The notes below the pieces were generated by a model. The model was not told the DNA's origin, ran no database searches, and saw only the letters and a list, made by a program, of their open reading frames with translations. From assembly GCA_907165275.2 (NCBI GenBank), contig OU015653.1:10384001-10448000 (forward strand): a stretch of DNA of 64,000 nucleotides, read 5' to 3'. Below are positions 12,086-22,361 of the stretch, one piece after another. The translations under genes and the position numbers were made by a program. Numbering within the stretch: the first letter of the stretch is position 1; each line of letters starts with the position of its first letter. The stretch is from Zygaena filipendulae. Its lineage: Eukaryota; Arthropoda; Insecta; Lepidoptera; Zygaenidae.

Positions 12086-15000
12086 ATGAGTATCTCGACG
12101 TACATTCATCACTTTGTGGTCTCTAATGTTTTGACATTGGTCTATTCTTTATACAGTTTAATAATCCTTGCGATTAGCTATCTCAAGTCGTTGGTGAGTG
12201 AAGCGAGGCCGAAGCCAGGATTGATACCGCCTTCGTGTCTCGCCGACCCTAAGTATGGGGTACATAAATACATCAAAGTTAACGTAAGTGCTTTAAATAA
12301 AATAAAGTGTGGTAGGTATAGTTGAATGTGAAATTTTCCAAATTGAAATTTATTTGATCCAAAATCTTGTGTAATAGAAGAATAATAATAATAATAATAA
12401 TAATATAATAGCGAGTTACTGTCCCGAGTCCCGACCCTGAAAAACGCATATTATAATGTTAAATTATAACGCATCATATTACCACAGATAATATAATACT
12501 ATATATTACTGAGTACAAACATGCACACATACAAACATACAATACCCTATTGTAAACATAAATCCGTACCTTTAAACACTCATTATGATAAAACTTAAAG
12601 GTACGGCCTTACTACCATATCTACTGCTACTAGACCACCTATTAAACTGCCTACTTTAATATAACACTTTACCGGCCGCACGAGTCCACTTTAATGATTA
12701 GATACTTAGTTAAGTATAGATTTTTAAAACAAAATTGCCGCAATCAGAGACGTTCAGTAAATTAATTTTAATTGGCATTTAATGAGATATAACTTAATTA
12801 GTTAAATGCCAATTAACATTCATTTATTAAACTTGTCTGACTGCGGCAGTTTTGTTTTAAAAATCTATACTTAACTAATTAATCATTAAAGTCGACTCTG
12901 AGTGCGGCGGTAATAAATTAATGTTAATTGGCATTTAACAAATAAGTATAATCCAGGTAACATGAAAAGTTTAGTAAAAGTAGTTCGGTTCGGTATTTGT
13001 TTAGACTTTAGAGAGATTCGCGTTCAAGCGAGTCGACGACAGTTTTTTCTCTCATGCTCGTCTGAGTACTGGGTGTAATCGGGCTAAAACTGGACTCGGG
13101 ACCTTTATCGATTGAGAATGCTAGCTTGCTTTCTTCGCCGGTATATCAATTTAGTTTTTAGTCAAAATTATAATTATTACCAAGACATTTCATTTAATTT
13201 AAAAAGTGATAGGATAACTTGTAAAATAGTAGGTAATTGCAATATTCCTACTTCTTTAAAAAGGAATCGATTTAGCAGGTTACCCTACCCTCCCACATAA
13301 CCACCGCCTCACTACCCCAAGCCGGTGGTATGCATAAAGCATTTTCCCTGGGTCAAAAAAAAAGGTAACCTTACCCTACTTTTCTTGCAAAATTGCAACC
13401 TTATATTACATAAAAAAGTTTAAATTAAAACTGCCTGAAGTGGCGGTTTTTGGCTCTCTTTTTTGACTTTTTGTTATAAATATGTTTATTATCAAAAATT
13501 AGTAATTGACCCCTTATTTCACTCAATGTTCGAAGATTTGGATGCCGCTAGTTTGACCTGTCTGTTCGCGATAAACTCAAAAACTACGGAAAAAAACGGA
13601 TTTTCATGCGGTTTTCACCAAAAGAGTGATTCAAGAGAAAGGTTTAAATCATCATATCAGCCAAAAGACGTCCACTGCTTGACATAGGCCTCCCCCAAAG
13701 ATCGCCACAACGACTGGTCCTGCGCTTCCCGCATCCAATAGCGCCCAGCAACCTTTTTTTTTTTTTTTTTTTTTGACCCAGGGAAAATGCTTTATGCATA
13801 CCACCGCCATGAGGCGGGCGGTGGTTATGTGGGACTCCGCCCTGAAAAGGGCGACCCGCCCTGAGAAGGGCGGGAATACTACCCACTAAAAACCCTGGGG
13901 TGTTCCTCCTCGGCGCCTTGCGTCAGGGCCGCGGGATTCGCTCTCGCATGCTCCGCGGCCCCGACGGCGCTGGCCCGCTTTTAGGCGGGCCCCTCTGCTA
14001 AGGGACTTAGTCCCCGCAGGAACTAAGTCCCTCTCTCCCACTAACTGCTAAAAATAAGTAATTAAAGTGGCGCGCCGGAACACCTAACGCGCCACTTGTC
14101 CACCCGAGGTCCTTACTCCCTCGGACGGTAGAGTGCCTCGCTCTACCGCCCGGAGGACCTCACTATGGGGGTTGGAGGCCTACTACATCCTGCCTCCTAC
14201 CCCTTCTTCTGGGGCGGCGGTTGGGAGGGGCGGACGCTGCCTGCTCCCTTTCCCGCTCCGCGGTCTCCTTCTGCGAGATGACGTCCTCGCAGAAGGAGAG
14301 AACCGCCGCCCATACGCTTTCGCTACCCACCATGGCTGAAGCTACGGTGGGCAGCGCCCAGCAACCTGCATCAATACATCTGTCCACCTTGTAGCGGGCC
14401 TACCTGCCGCGTCTGTCTGAAGGTTTAAATACCTATAGTTTATCTTGGAATTCCCGCGGGAACTCCGAAATTACCGCGGGGATTAGTTAATAGAAGTATA
14501 CATAGGTATAAGTACCCATATATTTAGGTGAAATTCTGCAGTTTAAATATGTATTAATTAGCATTCCACCTCCTTGGGGCATCTTATGCACCAGAAAATC
14601 TGCTTGTCATCATTTTTTATTGATATAGTGGTACCTACTTATTGTTAGACATTTAGCTTAGGCAAAGATAATATCATACGCTTAGGTTTCGTTACCACGG
14701 TATAACGCGACGCGCCTACTTCCAAATCTTATGGCCAATTCTTCTCATGCAAAATACAATTTACGGGCAAAGACTGTTTACGGGTCTCCCCAACTACTCG
14801 TATACCCTATCACGACGCGATGGTTATTCAACTTATAGCGAGTAAATGCTTCGATTGTAGTGAGTTTTAGGAAGAGCCTTGTCCAGGCGGAAGTGGTGCG
14901 GTTTTGTGTTTTGGTTTAGAAATGTGTTCTCGGGCGAACTTTGAATTTTAATATGTAAGTGGGTGCGTAGCGTAGCATAATTATTTCGCAGCTTATCTTA

Positions 15001-18000
15001 TTAAGATAAATTGACACCTCGTTAAGACACAAAATACTTATATAATATGCCTATAGGTCGTCCTCCATGCTATAGGTAGGTACCTATTTTGCAATATTAG
15101 GTACCTACCTAGGTATTCACATTGATTAAAAAAATGTAGGTAGGTAGTATACTCGCATTACATCAATAATGGTATTATTGATATATATTTTAAAAAGCTT
15201 ATAGGTAGATACTGAGTTGCGAGTTGCGACTTTTGAATTTCTTATTGACGCATTTTAATCTATGCGATTCCGATTCGGGAATTCGACAATCCCTGCAGAA
15301 TGCAAACTCTACCATCCCATCCATCACCATCATTGGCATTATATCACTCAGGTACCTACTTAGTGCATTCTTTAAGGTTGCTCCAGGTTATTCAACTCTA
15401 AGTAGGAACGTGCAAAAGATTGGCGATGTAAAGAAAGCGGAACGGCTTACATGAGTGCATTTTTATAGAATGTACCAACTTACGTGCAAGTTGCAAATTA
15501 TGCACCTGCATGCAGTTAGTCACTAATTCTGTGTAATAATTATTCTTTTCATCAATAATTTCTTATAACTCAGTCCTAAATAATAGACACATTTACACCT
15601 TATTACTTACCTTATTGCACCCATTAGGGACATAAAGTCCACTTATCAAGATGTCTGTTAACAATAAACAGCACATCTAGTAGAGGTGTCTGCGGAAAAA
15701 AACCGGCCAAGCGCGAGTCGAACTTGCGCACGAAAGGTTCCGTATCATTATCTAAAAAAAACACGTTTGTTGTATGGGAGCCCCCTTAAATATTTATTTT
15801 ATTCTGTTTTTTTAGTATTTGTTTTTAATCGGCAAAAGAAATACATCATCTGTGAAAATTTCAACTGTCTAACTATCACGGTTCACGAGATATAGCGACA
15901 GACGGACAGATAGACGGACGCACGGACGGACCGGAGTCTTAGTAATAGGGTCCCGTTTTACCCTTTAGGTACGGAACCCTAAAAATTAGAAAACAAAATT
16001 CTCCTCATCATAAGTATCTAATTGGACTTTTTTTTACAGAACATCAAACTGCATTACGTGGAGAGCGGTGATCCGTCCAAGCCTCTCATGTTGTTTGTAC
16101 ATGGATTCCCAGAATTCTGGTACTCATGGCGGCATCAGATAGTCGAGTTTCAAAAGGATTATTGGTAGGTTGAGCACAGAGTTGCCTAAGCTAGCCTATA
16201 GCCTATAAGCTACCTACGTTATACACATAACTATAGTGTTTAGTCACTAATATGTGAGTTGGTTTGTAACGTTTTCACGCCTTAAATAATACTCAACCGA
16301 TTATCCTACACATAATCAGGGGATATTAACGCTGGCAAAACTGCGGGGAACATATAATATTATGTAATAGAATAATGGGTCATATTGTTGCTGGCGGTCG
16401 CAATTTCGTCGCCGTTTAAAATGTCGCGAGCGAGCGTGACAAAACTTCATATTGTCTTATTTGAGATACAACAAAAACAAAGCTGGATGTTGTACCTACG
16501 TTAGTCTTCAAGAAAAGTATGACCTAGTATTATCTGTGGTATTACTTACCTACCTTTATGAAGTCTTACAATCTCAGAAGAATAACTTTATTGTTCTGAG
16601 CTTATAATAGGACAATATGCGATAATCGCATTTTATTTCATCTCAGACAGAAATTCCGGAATTATTTGTTGTAATCATGCAATTGATATCCTCTACATAC
16701 ATACCTATTACTATATTATGACGTATTTTAATGGAATAGGTACTCTACTTCAATGTCCATAGATACAGCTACTCTTCTCTACACTGAAAAAAAATCTGGT
16801 TACTGCAGCACAGCACACTTTACCAGTTTTTAGAGTTTAACTCGGGTCGGCTTTAAAAATTTGCATGTCGAATTTGGAGTTTACAAGGGTTGTGTTTTAT
16901 AGGGGTAGGTTTACCTCACCTTCGGCGGCGCCTCGGCTCGGGTAGATATTTGTCGGAACTCTTTGCAATGACGGGTTTTCCGCACTTGTAATGAAATACA
17001 ACGTGTTAATGAATTAACTGAAAACTAGAAAGTAGTTTGCTCAGAATCAACTAGCGAATCGATCGCACTATGTTTTAATATAGGTTATATTTTTTAATTT
17101 TTACTAGCCCATGTCTAAATTATTTTTAATACAATATTAGGCGCGTACGCCGCCCGCAGCAAACAAATTCGAACCGGTAGGCGCGGGCGTAGCGCTTGGA
17201 ATTTCGTAGATAGGTCACCTCCAAACTAATGTTAAATAACTTTTAATGTATAAACTTTTTCAAAAAATATTTTAATCATATTATTGTTTATTTTTTTAAA
17301 TGGGGTGTATCAGGTTTTCAGTTAATTCATTAATACGTTGTATACAATTTTTCCGTGTAGTTACAGTTTTATTAAGCTCGAGTAGCATGTGAAATTTAGC
17401 ACAGAGATTAACACATTTTAACAGCGATGATAGCTCAGTGGTTGGTGCGTTCGGATTAAACGCCGCAAGGTGTAGGTTCAAACCCTAACAATGAGCTTGA
17501 GCTGTCGGTGAAGGAAAACATCGTGAGGAAACCATAGCATGGTGGTAGGGCGCTCTCTAGTGCCCGGCTGGCTAGCTACCACCTTCAAGTTGCAAATCTG
17601 TCGCCAAGCACCTAACGGTGTGTTCCGGCAGCCCCACTTGAAAGCCAATTCCCATCCCCATTCCAGGTCAGCAACGCACCTGCAAGCCTTCTGGTGTTGC
17701 AGATGTCCATGGGCGGCGGTAATCACTTACCATCAGGTGTACCACTTGCCCGTTTGCCCCCTATGACATAAAAAAAAAACAGGATAAGACACTTTTTCTG
17801 GATCAAAAAGGTTTAGAGTGAATTTGAAAAAGAAATAAGGAAGAACCACTAAAGGATTACCGAATGGCTATTACAGGTGCATTGCAGTTGACATGAGAGG
17901 TTATGGAGACTCGGAAAGACCTGAAGGCGTGTCCTCGTATAAACTAGACCTGCTGGTGGAGGACATACGAGATCTGATCCGACAACTCGGTGATTACAAT

Positions 18001-21000
18001 AAATATCTATACTTTTTAACATAGGTATTATTATTAATAATAACAATACCTTTAACTGAGGAATCTGTTGTCTGTTTCTTTTCTACGTCTATCAAATTGA
18101 ATTTAACATTCAAAAGGGAAAGTTTACGGTGCTGTTGAAGGGAAAACAGTAGGTAAATATTATGTAGGTCAATGTTCTGTAACGAATCAAAGATTTAATA
18201 GGCTACCTTAGTCTTTGGTATACCTACCTACCCATTTTGACATAGATAGGCCGTAGGTACTATATCAATCAGATGAGGTTAAACGAGGGATTTATTGAAC
18301 GAGGGTGCTCAGTATCCGATTCTCGTTTCAAATAAAAAAAGGTCATTCAACGACCCTTTCTTTCGTAATGCCGCTGAAGCGCTGCCAAATATAAAGATCT
18401 TTCATTCGAGTAAATCCACGTTTCGATTTAATATTTTCTACCGTCGCTGTCGAGGATTCAATCAGTCGTTCAATTTTACACCCTGTAGGTAGGTATAGCT
18501 GAATCGTCATTTCTTTCGTTCCGTTAGCTTTAGGTTCAGACGTGGGTTCAGAATTGTTATAATGTTCATGTGTCAAGAATCAAAATACGTCTTGAAATAA
18601 TCCTTAATTCAATTCAATTCAATTCGTTTATTTGCCAAAATATGGTACATGTAAAGGTGGTATATTATGTCAGGTACATCATATTCTGCCGTTGCTCGGC
18701 GTGCAAATGTCATATTATCAATTTTTACTAATATTATAAATTCAAAAATGAGTTTGTTTGGTTGTTTGGTACGCTTTCACGAATTAACGGCTCAATAGAT
18801 CATCATGAAAGTTGGCATGCACCGTGCGCGTTGTCAGGGATACAGAGAAACATAGGGTAGGTACTTTTCATCTCGAAATTCCCGCGGTAACTCTGAAACT
18901 GAAACTGCGGGGAACAGCTAGTAGTGAAATATTTCCGACTGAAGAATGTTGACTTCCATATTAAGTTAAATTTAAGAAAATTTGTTAACACCTTTTTTAG
19001 TTTGGTGTACAATAAAGAGTTATCAATCTATCTATTTATTAACTCCTTTTGATTGCTAATGACTGTGTGTGTAGGTAGAGAGAAGTTCATTATGGTAGCT
19101 CACGACTGGGGTGGACTGGTGGGCTTCGAGTACCGCGACAGGCACCCCGACACTCTGAGCGGCTACGTGTCGCTGGGCAGCACCAGCCGCCACTCCTGGT
19201 ACCGCGCCATGTGGAGCAACACCGAGCAGTTAAAGAAATCGCTGTAAGTGTCATCGCACATTTGTCGGAAATATACTTGAGCACTTCCCAAAAACAAAGA
19301 AGCGTTTTCAAGTTTCAAGTTTCACAAATATCAAAGCTGTTAGCTCGCGAAGATGCTCAAAGTCTCTGTTAGATTTTGTATCAACTTCAAAACTAAAACT
19401 ATACGCTCAATAAATGACTACGGGCTGTACGGCTGCCCTCAGAAATGATTGCAGCTGAATAAATAAGCAAAAAAACGGAAATCGCTTTATTTAAAACGAA
19501 CCTTCCATAGTTTAACGATTTTCTTGATTTTAATTTCTCTAAGGCTACCTCTTTTGATGGTTGTTGCAGCTGAATGAATTTCACAGGGGGAGTAAAAAAC
19601 CGGAAATCGCGAACTGCTAGTTTCAAATAAAGGCGTGGCCAAACTAAAAACGGAACCCTTATAATTTCGTCCTGTCTGTCCGTCAGGCAATCATAATATT
19701 ATGTCGTAGCCATTTTAGTAGGTATTCTAGGCCCATATTTATAAATTATAACTACTACCTACTCAAAATTAGACATTCTCAGTCATCGTTCGTCTCGCTC
19801 ATTGCGCTAGAATATTAAGAAAACGATATCTCTAATTACATTAATTATTTGATGAATTTATTGGTACCAAATGCCTGTATTTTTCCTAATACACTTTAAA
19901 TTTTTCACCTCTCTTAACTTTTATAATATACCTCAATTGTGTCTTATCTCTCATTGTGATAAAATGCCATTTTTTTTTATTAATAATATATAGCTAATTA
20001 TTTCCAGATACGTGTTCCTACATCGAGCACCCTATATTTCTGAGAAACTCCTGCAGATAAACAACTTAAAAGTCATCGAAAAAATTATGCTGGTTCCAGG
20101 GAAAGATTCCATCACTAAACAAGACATCGAATGCTACAAATATTGGTTTGGAAAACAATGTGAGCTGTCGCCATGCTATTGAACATTGCCTCGTTTCGAT
20201 ATGTTTTTAAATATATATATTGTGTAGTGGCCACATCTAAGAACTAGCCAATTCATGATGTGGCCGACCACGGCCGGTCATAGCCGTGCACCGTAGCCAC
20301 AACATGAACTAAATACAAGTAGTGTCTAGTTACAGGTAGGTACTTTTTTGACTTTAGGCAGGGTTGTAGAGCACCCCGAAATTCTTGATTTGGTTAGGTT
20401 TTTACTGGTGCTCAAGACAAAATATGGTGACATTCGATAGTTCATGATGTGGCCGACCATTTCATCATCGTTCATTGGTTATTATTTTTTTTTTACCAAT
20501 CTCTGTGATATTACACTATCGTAGAGACCTCAATTAGGGTTGTGGGCATGTCCACCGAGCCGATAAGGATGGATACGCGCGTGGTATGAGTAATCCAAAT
20601 TTATTGGGACTCGATTGAAACAAATAAGTGAGCCGTGGGCCTATAACCCCCCATCGGTGACGATGCAATGTCGGCGTACGTGGCAATTTTTGTGAATAAT
20701 GTAGACATGGGCTAATAAAAACGAAAAAATTTAACCTACTAGTTGTGCCACGCGGTTTCACCCGCGTTAATTACAGAGTTCTCGCGGGAATTCCGGGATA
20801 AAAGTACCTTATGTGTTAATCTGATGTATAAGCTATATTATTGTAAAGTTTCATTCAAATCCATTCAATAGTTTTTGCGTGAAATAGTAACAAACATCCA
20901 TCCATCCATCCACACATTCTTACAAACTTTCGCGTTTATAATATTAGTAGGATAGTAGAATATTAAAACATGGTGCGATCGATTCGGAAGTAAATTGTGA

Positions 21001-21491
21001 GAAAACTACTTTCTAGTTTTCAGTTAATTCGTTAACACGTTGTAGATCAAGGAGGATGATTGTAGATAGTGTAACTTCTGAACGATTTTCAGATATTCAT
21101 ACATTTATTTGACGGGAAGAGGGAATCCCGAAGTTCACGCGAAGTTAGCAGTATTATTATATATATAGATAAAAATGTTCGTGGATTAGATCCGTCATCG
21201 GACTAAATATATTGAAAATTTTCAGACGCAACCACACCGCCCCTGAACTATTACAGAGCGAACTTTTCGTATTACCTGTCAGAGAAGCCGCGATGCGACC
21301 GCAAAGTACCCATGTTGGCTGTTTTGGGAAACGACCCCTTCTTATGCCATGTTAATTTAAAGTACTTGAAAGAAGAATATGAACACATAGAAACAGCTTC
21401 TATTGAGAGCTGTGGACATTTTCTGCAACAAGAGGAGCCCGACAGAGTGAATAAGTTGATCCGAGAGTTTCTTACCAAACATAAACTTTAG
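12086..21491 (+). CDS. EPHX4: membrane-anchored epoxide hydrolase (EPHX4-like alpha/beta hydrolase)
   Basis: Six exons: 12086-12283, 16040-16164, 17877-17989, 19075-19243, 20008-20159, 21226-21491; 1023 nt, 340 aa, all GT-AG and in frame. Residues about 8-35 form a hydrophobic membrane anchor (LTLVYSLYSLIILAISYL). The alpha/beta-hydrolase core shows the oxyanion motif HGFPE at 87-91 and the nucleophile motif HDWGG with Asp156. The likely acid is Asp289 (GNDPF) and the base His317 (CGHFLQ), completing the Asp-Asp-His triad of epoxide hydrolases. A cap-domain tyrosine is probably Tyr262 in PLNYYR. The family opens epoxides to vicinal diols through an ester on the nucleophile Asp; the natural substrate is unknown. 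It lacks the longer N-terminal region of microsomal and juvenile-hormone epoxide hydrolases, so EPHX4/ABHD-type is the best fit. The ATG at 12086 is chosen because the anchor follows it; an in-frame upstream ATG at 12038 would add 16 residues. Confidence 0.9.
12382..12411. repeat. (AAT)n microsatellite
   Basis: About nine AAT units with one break near the end, in epoxide hydrolase intron 1. Confidence 0.8.
12670..12912. mobile_element. palindromic MITE, family C, copy 2
   Basis: The same ends and arms as 2491-2732 (TACCGGCCGCA at left, GCGGCGGTAA at right). A stray inner piece (TTAATGTTAATTGGCATTTA) follows at about 12916-12945, and a partial third end lies at 62045-62080. Confidence 0.75.
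13291..13364 (+). mobile_element. short 3' end of an R1-like LINE, plus orientation
   Basis: From CCCACATAACCACCGCC to CATTTTCCCTGGGTC and a short A tail; the same 3' terminus as the larger copy at 13754-14352 but reversed and strongly 5'-truncated. Flanked by AGGTTACCCTACCC and AGGTAACCTTACCC (12 of 14 alike), a likely target-site duplication. Confidence 0.7.
13650..14419 (+). mobile_element. family E element (AAAGACGTCCACTGC...), interrupted
   Basis: Starts CATCATATCAGCCAAAAGAC and includes GACATAGGCCTCCCCCAAAG, a motif common in lepidopteran DNA. Flanked by AAGGTTTAAAT at 13639-13649 and 14420-14430 (11 bp, perfect). About 160 bp without the R1-like insert inside it. Confidence 0.75.
13754..14352 (-). 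mobile_element. 5'-truncated R1-like non-LTR retrotransposon
   Basis: On the minus strand this is 599 bp ending in a 21-base poly(A) (T run at 13754-13774), flanked by a perfect 14-bp duplication, AGCGCCCAGCAACC (13740-13753, 14353-14366). Its 5' part encodes SESVWAAVLSFCEDVISQKE, then AEREREQAAS and an Arg-rich end (stop near 14163). This resembles the C-terminal tail of R1-clade ORF2 (FCE...E.A.RERE then Arg-rich). The rest is 3' UTR with hairpin-forming GC-rich blocks. No reverse transcriptase domain remains, so it is dead on arrival. Confidence 0.78.
15690..15985 (+). repeat. ACCGGCCAAG repeat, near full length
   Basis: AAAAACCGGCCAAGCGCGAG at the left, ATACATCATCTGTGAAAATT in the middle, GACAGACGGACAGATAGACG later, and GGTACGGAACCCTAAAAATT at the right. 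A very common lepidopteran repeat. Fragments recur at about 41695-41740, 42020-42062 and 60770-61072. Confidence 0.75.
16905..16997 (-). mobile_element. MITE family M, partial copy
   Basis: Contains CTCACCTTCGGCGGCGCCTC, GGGTAGATATTTGTCGGAAC and TTTGCAATGAC ... TTCCGCAC, the reverse of the element at 58149-58258. Confidence 0.55.
16999..17345 (-). repeat. family F repeat, copy 2
   Basis: Reverse copy containing ACAACGTGTTAATGAATTAA, CTAGCCCATGTCTAAATTA and a GCGTACGCCGCCC block. It matches the family copies at 1-195 and 20700-21050. Confidence 0.6.
17424..17779 (+). mobile_element. tRNA-headed SINE
   Basis: The head has an A box, TAGCTCAGTGG (17431-17441), and a B box, GGTTCAAACCC (17475-17485). 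The body has GAAGGAAAACATCGTGAGGA and CGGTAATCACTTACCATCAG; the tail is CCCCTATGACAT plus an A run. Pol III promoter boxes with a long body and poly(A) make this a SINE, not a tRNA gene. It lies in epoxide hydrolase intron 2. Confidence 0.85.
18595..19035. repeat. repeat patchwork in epoxide hydrolase intron 3
   Basis: An ATTCA-rich start (AATTCAATTCAATTCAATTC) followed by a reversed family A copy at 18730-18925, then GTGTACAATAAAGAGTTATC with TATC-like repeats, resembling a LINE 3' tail. Confidence 0.5.
19425..19690. repeat. family K dispersed repeat, copy 3
   Basis: Contains CGGCTGCCC, GAAATCGCTTTATTTAAAAC, TTAATTTCTCTAAGGC and a CGTCCTGTCTGTCCGTC end. In epoxide hydrolase intron 4. Confidence 0.6.
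20700..21050 (+). repeat. family F repeat split by a family A insert
   Basis: Left part GTAGACATGGGCTAATAAAA...TTTAACCT and right part ATATTAAAACATGGTGCGAT...TTCGTTAACACGTTGTA are contiguous in the 16999-17345 copy. The insert, about 20738-20957, begins ACTAGTTGTGCCACGCGGTT and ends CGCGTTTATAATATTAGTAG. Confidence 0.7.
20738..20957 (+). repeat. family A repeat inside family F
   Basis: A complete-looking copy with both ends: head CTAGTTGTGCCACGCGG and tail TTACAAACTTTCGCGTTTAT then AATATTAGTAG. Includes a (TCCA)n run near 20897. It shows the probable family borders. Confidence 0.7.
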
Positions 21492-21497
21492 AATAAA
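21492..21497 (+). promoter_or_regulatory. poly(A) signal next to the epoxide hydrolase stop
   Basis: AATAAA begins at the base after the TAG stop. If used, the 3' UTR would be only about 20-30 nt. No further AATAAA is obvious in the next few hundred bases except in AT-rich runs. Confidence 0.45.
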
Positions 21498-22361
21498 TTT
21501 TAAAGATAACTATTGAAAAGTTGAGTTTGATTTTAAAATAGTATTATAAGTAGTTATCTAATTACTTACATCACAGACATCCTAACATTTCTAACTTATA
21601 TTGGATCATTTCGCTTACAAATTATCAGGAGTATGGAAAGTACTTAATCATAGGGTAGGTATGTACCTACCTACACCATTCATGCAGAAAAAAGTATACT
21701 ATCTAGGTACCTACTGTTCTCGGGGACTAGAAAACTGATTGATAAAATCTCCGTTAAAGCAAGTAGGTAGATAATATCAATATTTAATAAATACACCACA
21801 CTATAAACCTACTTAAATATATTATTTAAATGTAAAATGATAACAGTAGTTCTATATGCAGTAGGGAGATAGGTATTACAAAACATATACCTATATATGC
21901 TACGGACCTACCTACATATACCTACAAACATATAAAAACTTATACCTATTCATTCGAACATACATAGAACCTCCATGGAACCTCCTGATCCTCCGTTAAC
22001 TTTGGTGTTCTTACCTACATTGTTTATATAACTTTTTAATGTAAAGAAATGTAAGAAAACCAAAGTTACAGACTTAATATGTTTAACTAGATAACTTGAT
22101 AGGTACTGTGGTATTCAATTACCTAGATAATTTTTTTAGGAATGTTATTACTTATTACATATATTATGCATGTAAAATCACTTGAAACTTTCTTAGGAAA
22201 GCACTCCCGCTACTGTCCAGTGCGTGTGACGTCATTTTTAAACGCTCCGCTTTTATTGCTCATTACTTAGAGATAAAATATAGTGATTTCTTTGCCGTCT
22301 AAACGATAAACCAAAACTTTTTCGGCGCACTGGTACCTATATGGATTGGATAGGTAGTGCC

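Larger units (their letters stand above)
13555..14485 (-). repeat. family A copy split by a nested insertion
   Basis: Left part 13555-13649 (ending AGAGTGATTCAAGAGAAAGG, then TTTAAAT); right part 14431-14485 (CTATAGTTTATC, then GGAATTCCCGCGGGAACTCC). The uninterrupted equivalent is at 59715-59880, where the two parts are contiguous. Confidence 0.75.

Noticed and set aside
14133..14339. Plus-strand frame of 68 codons
   Set aside because: Antisense to the R1-like ORF2 tail.
16631..16665. Possible micro-insert end ATCTCAGACAGAAATTCC
   Set aside because: It departs from CTCAGACGAAAT and has no inverse partner or flanking 8-mer.
17424..17490. Possible tRNA gene (A and B boxes)
   Set aside because: It continues into a 280-bp body with a poly(A) tail and the usual lepidopteran SINE blocks, so it is a SINE head.
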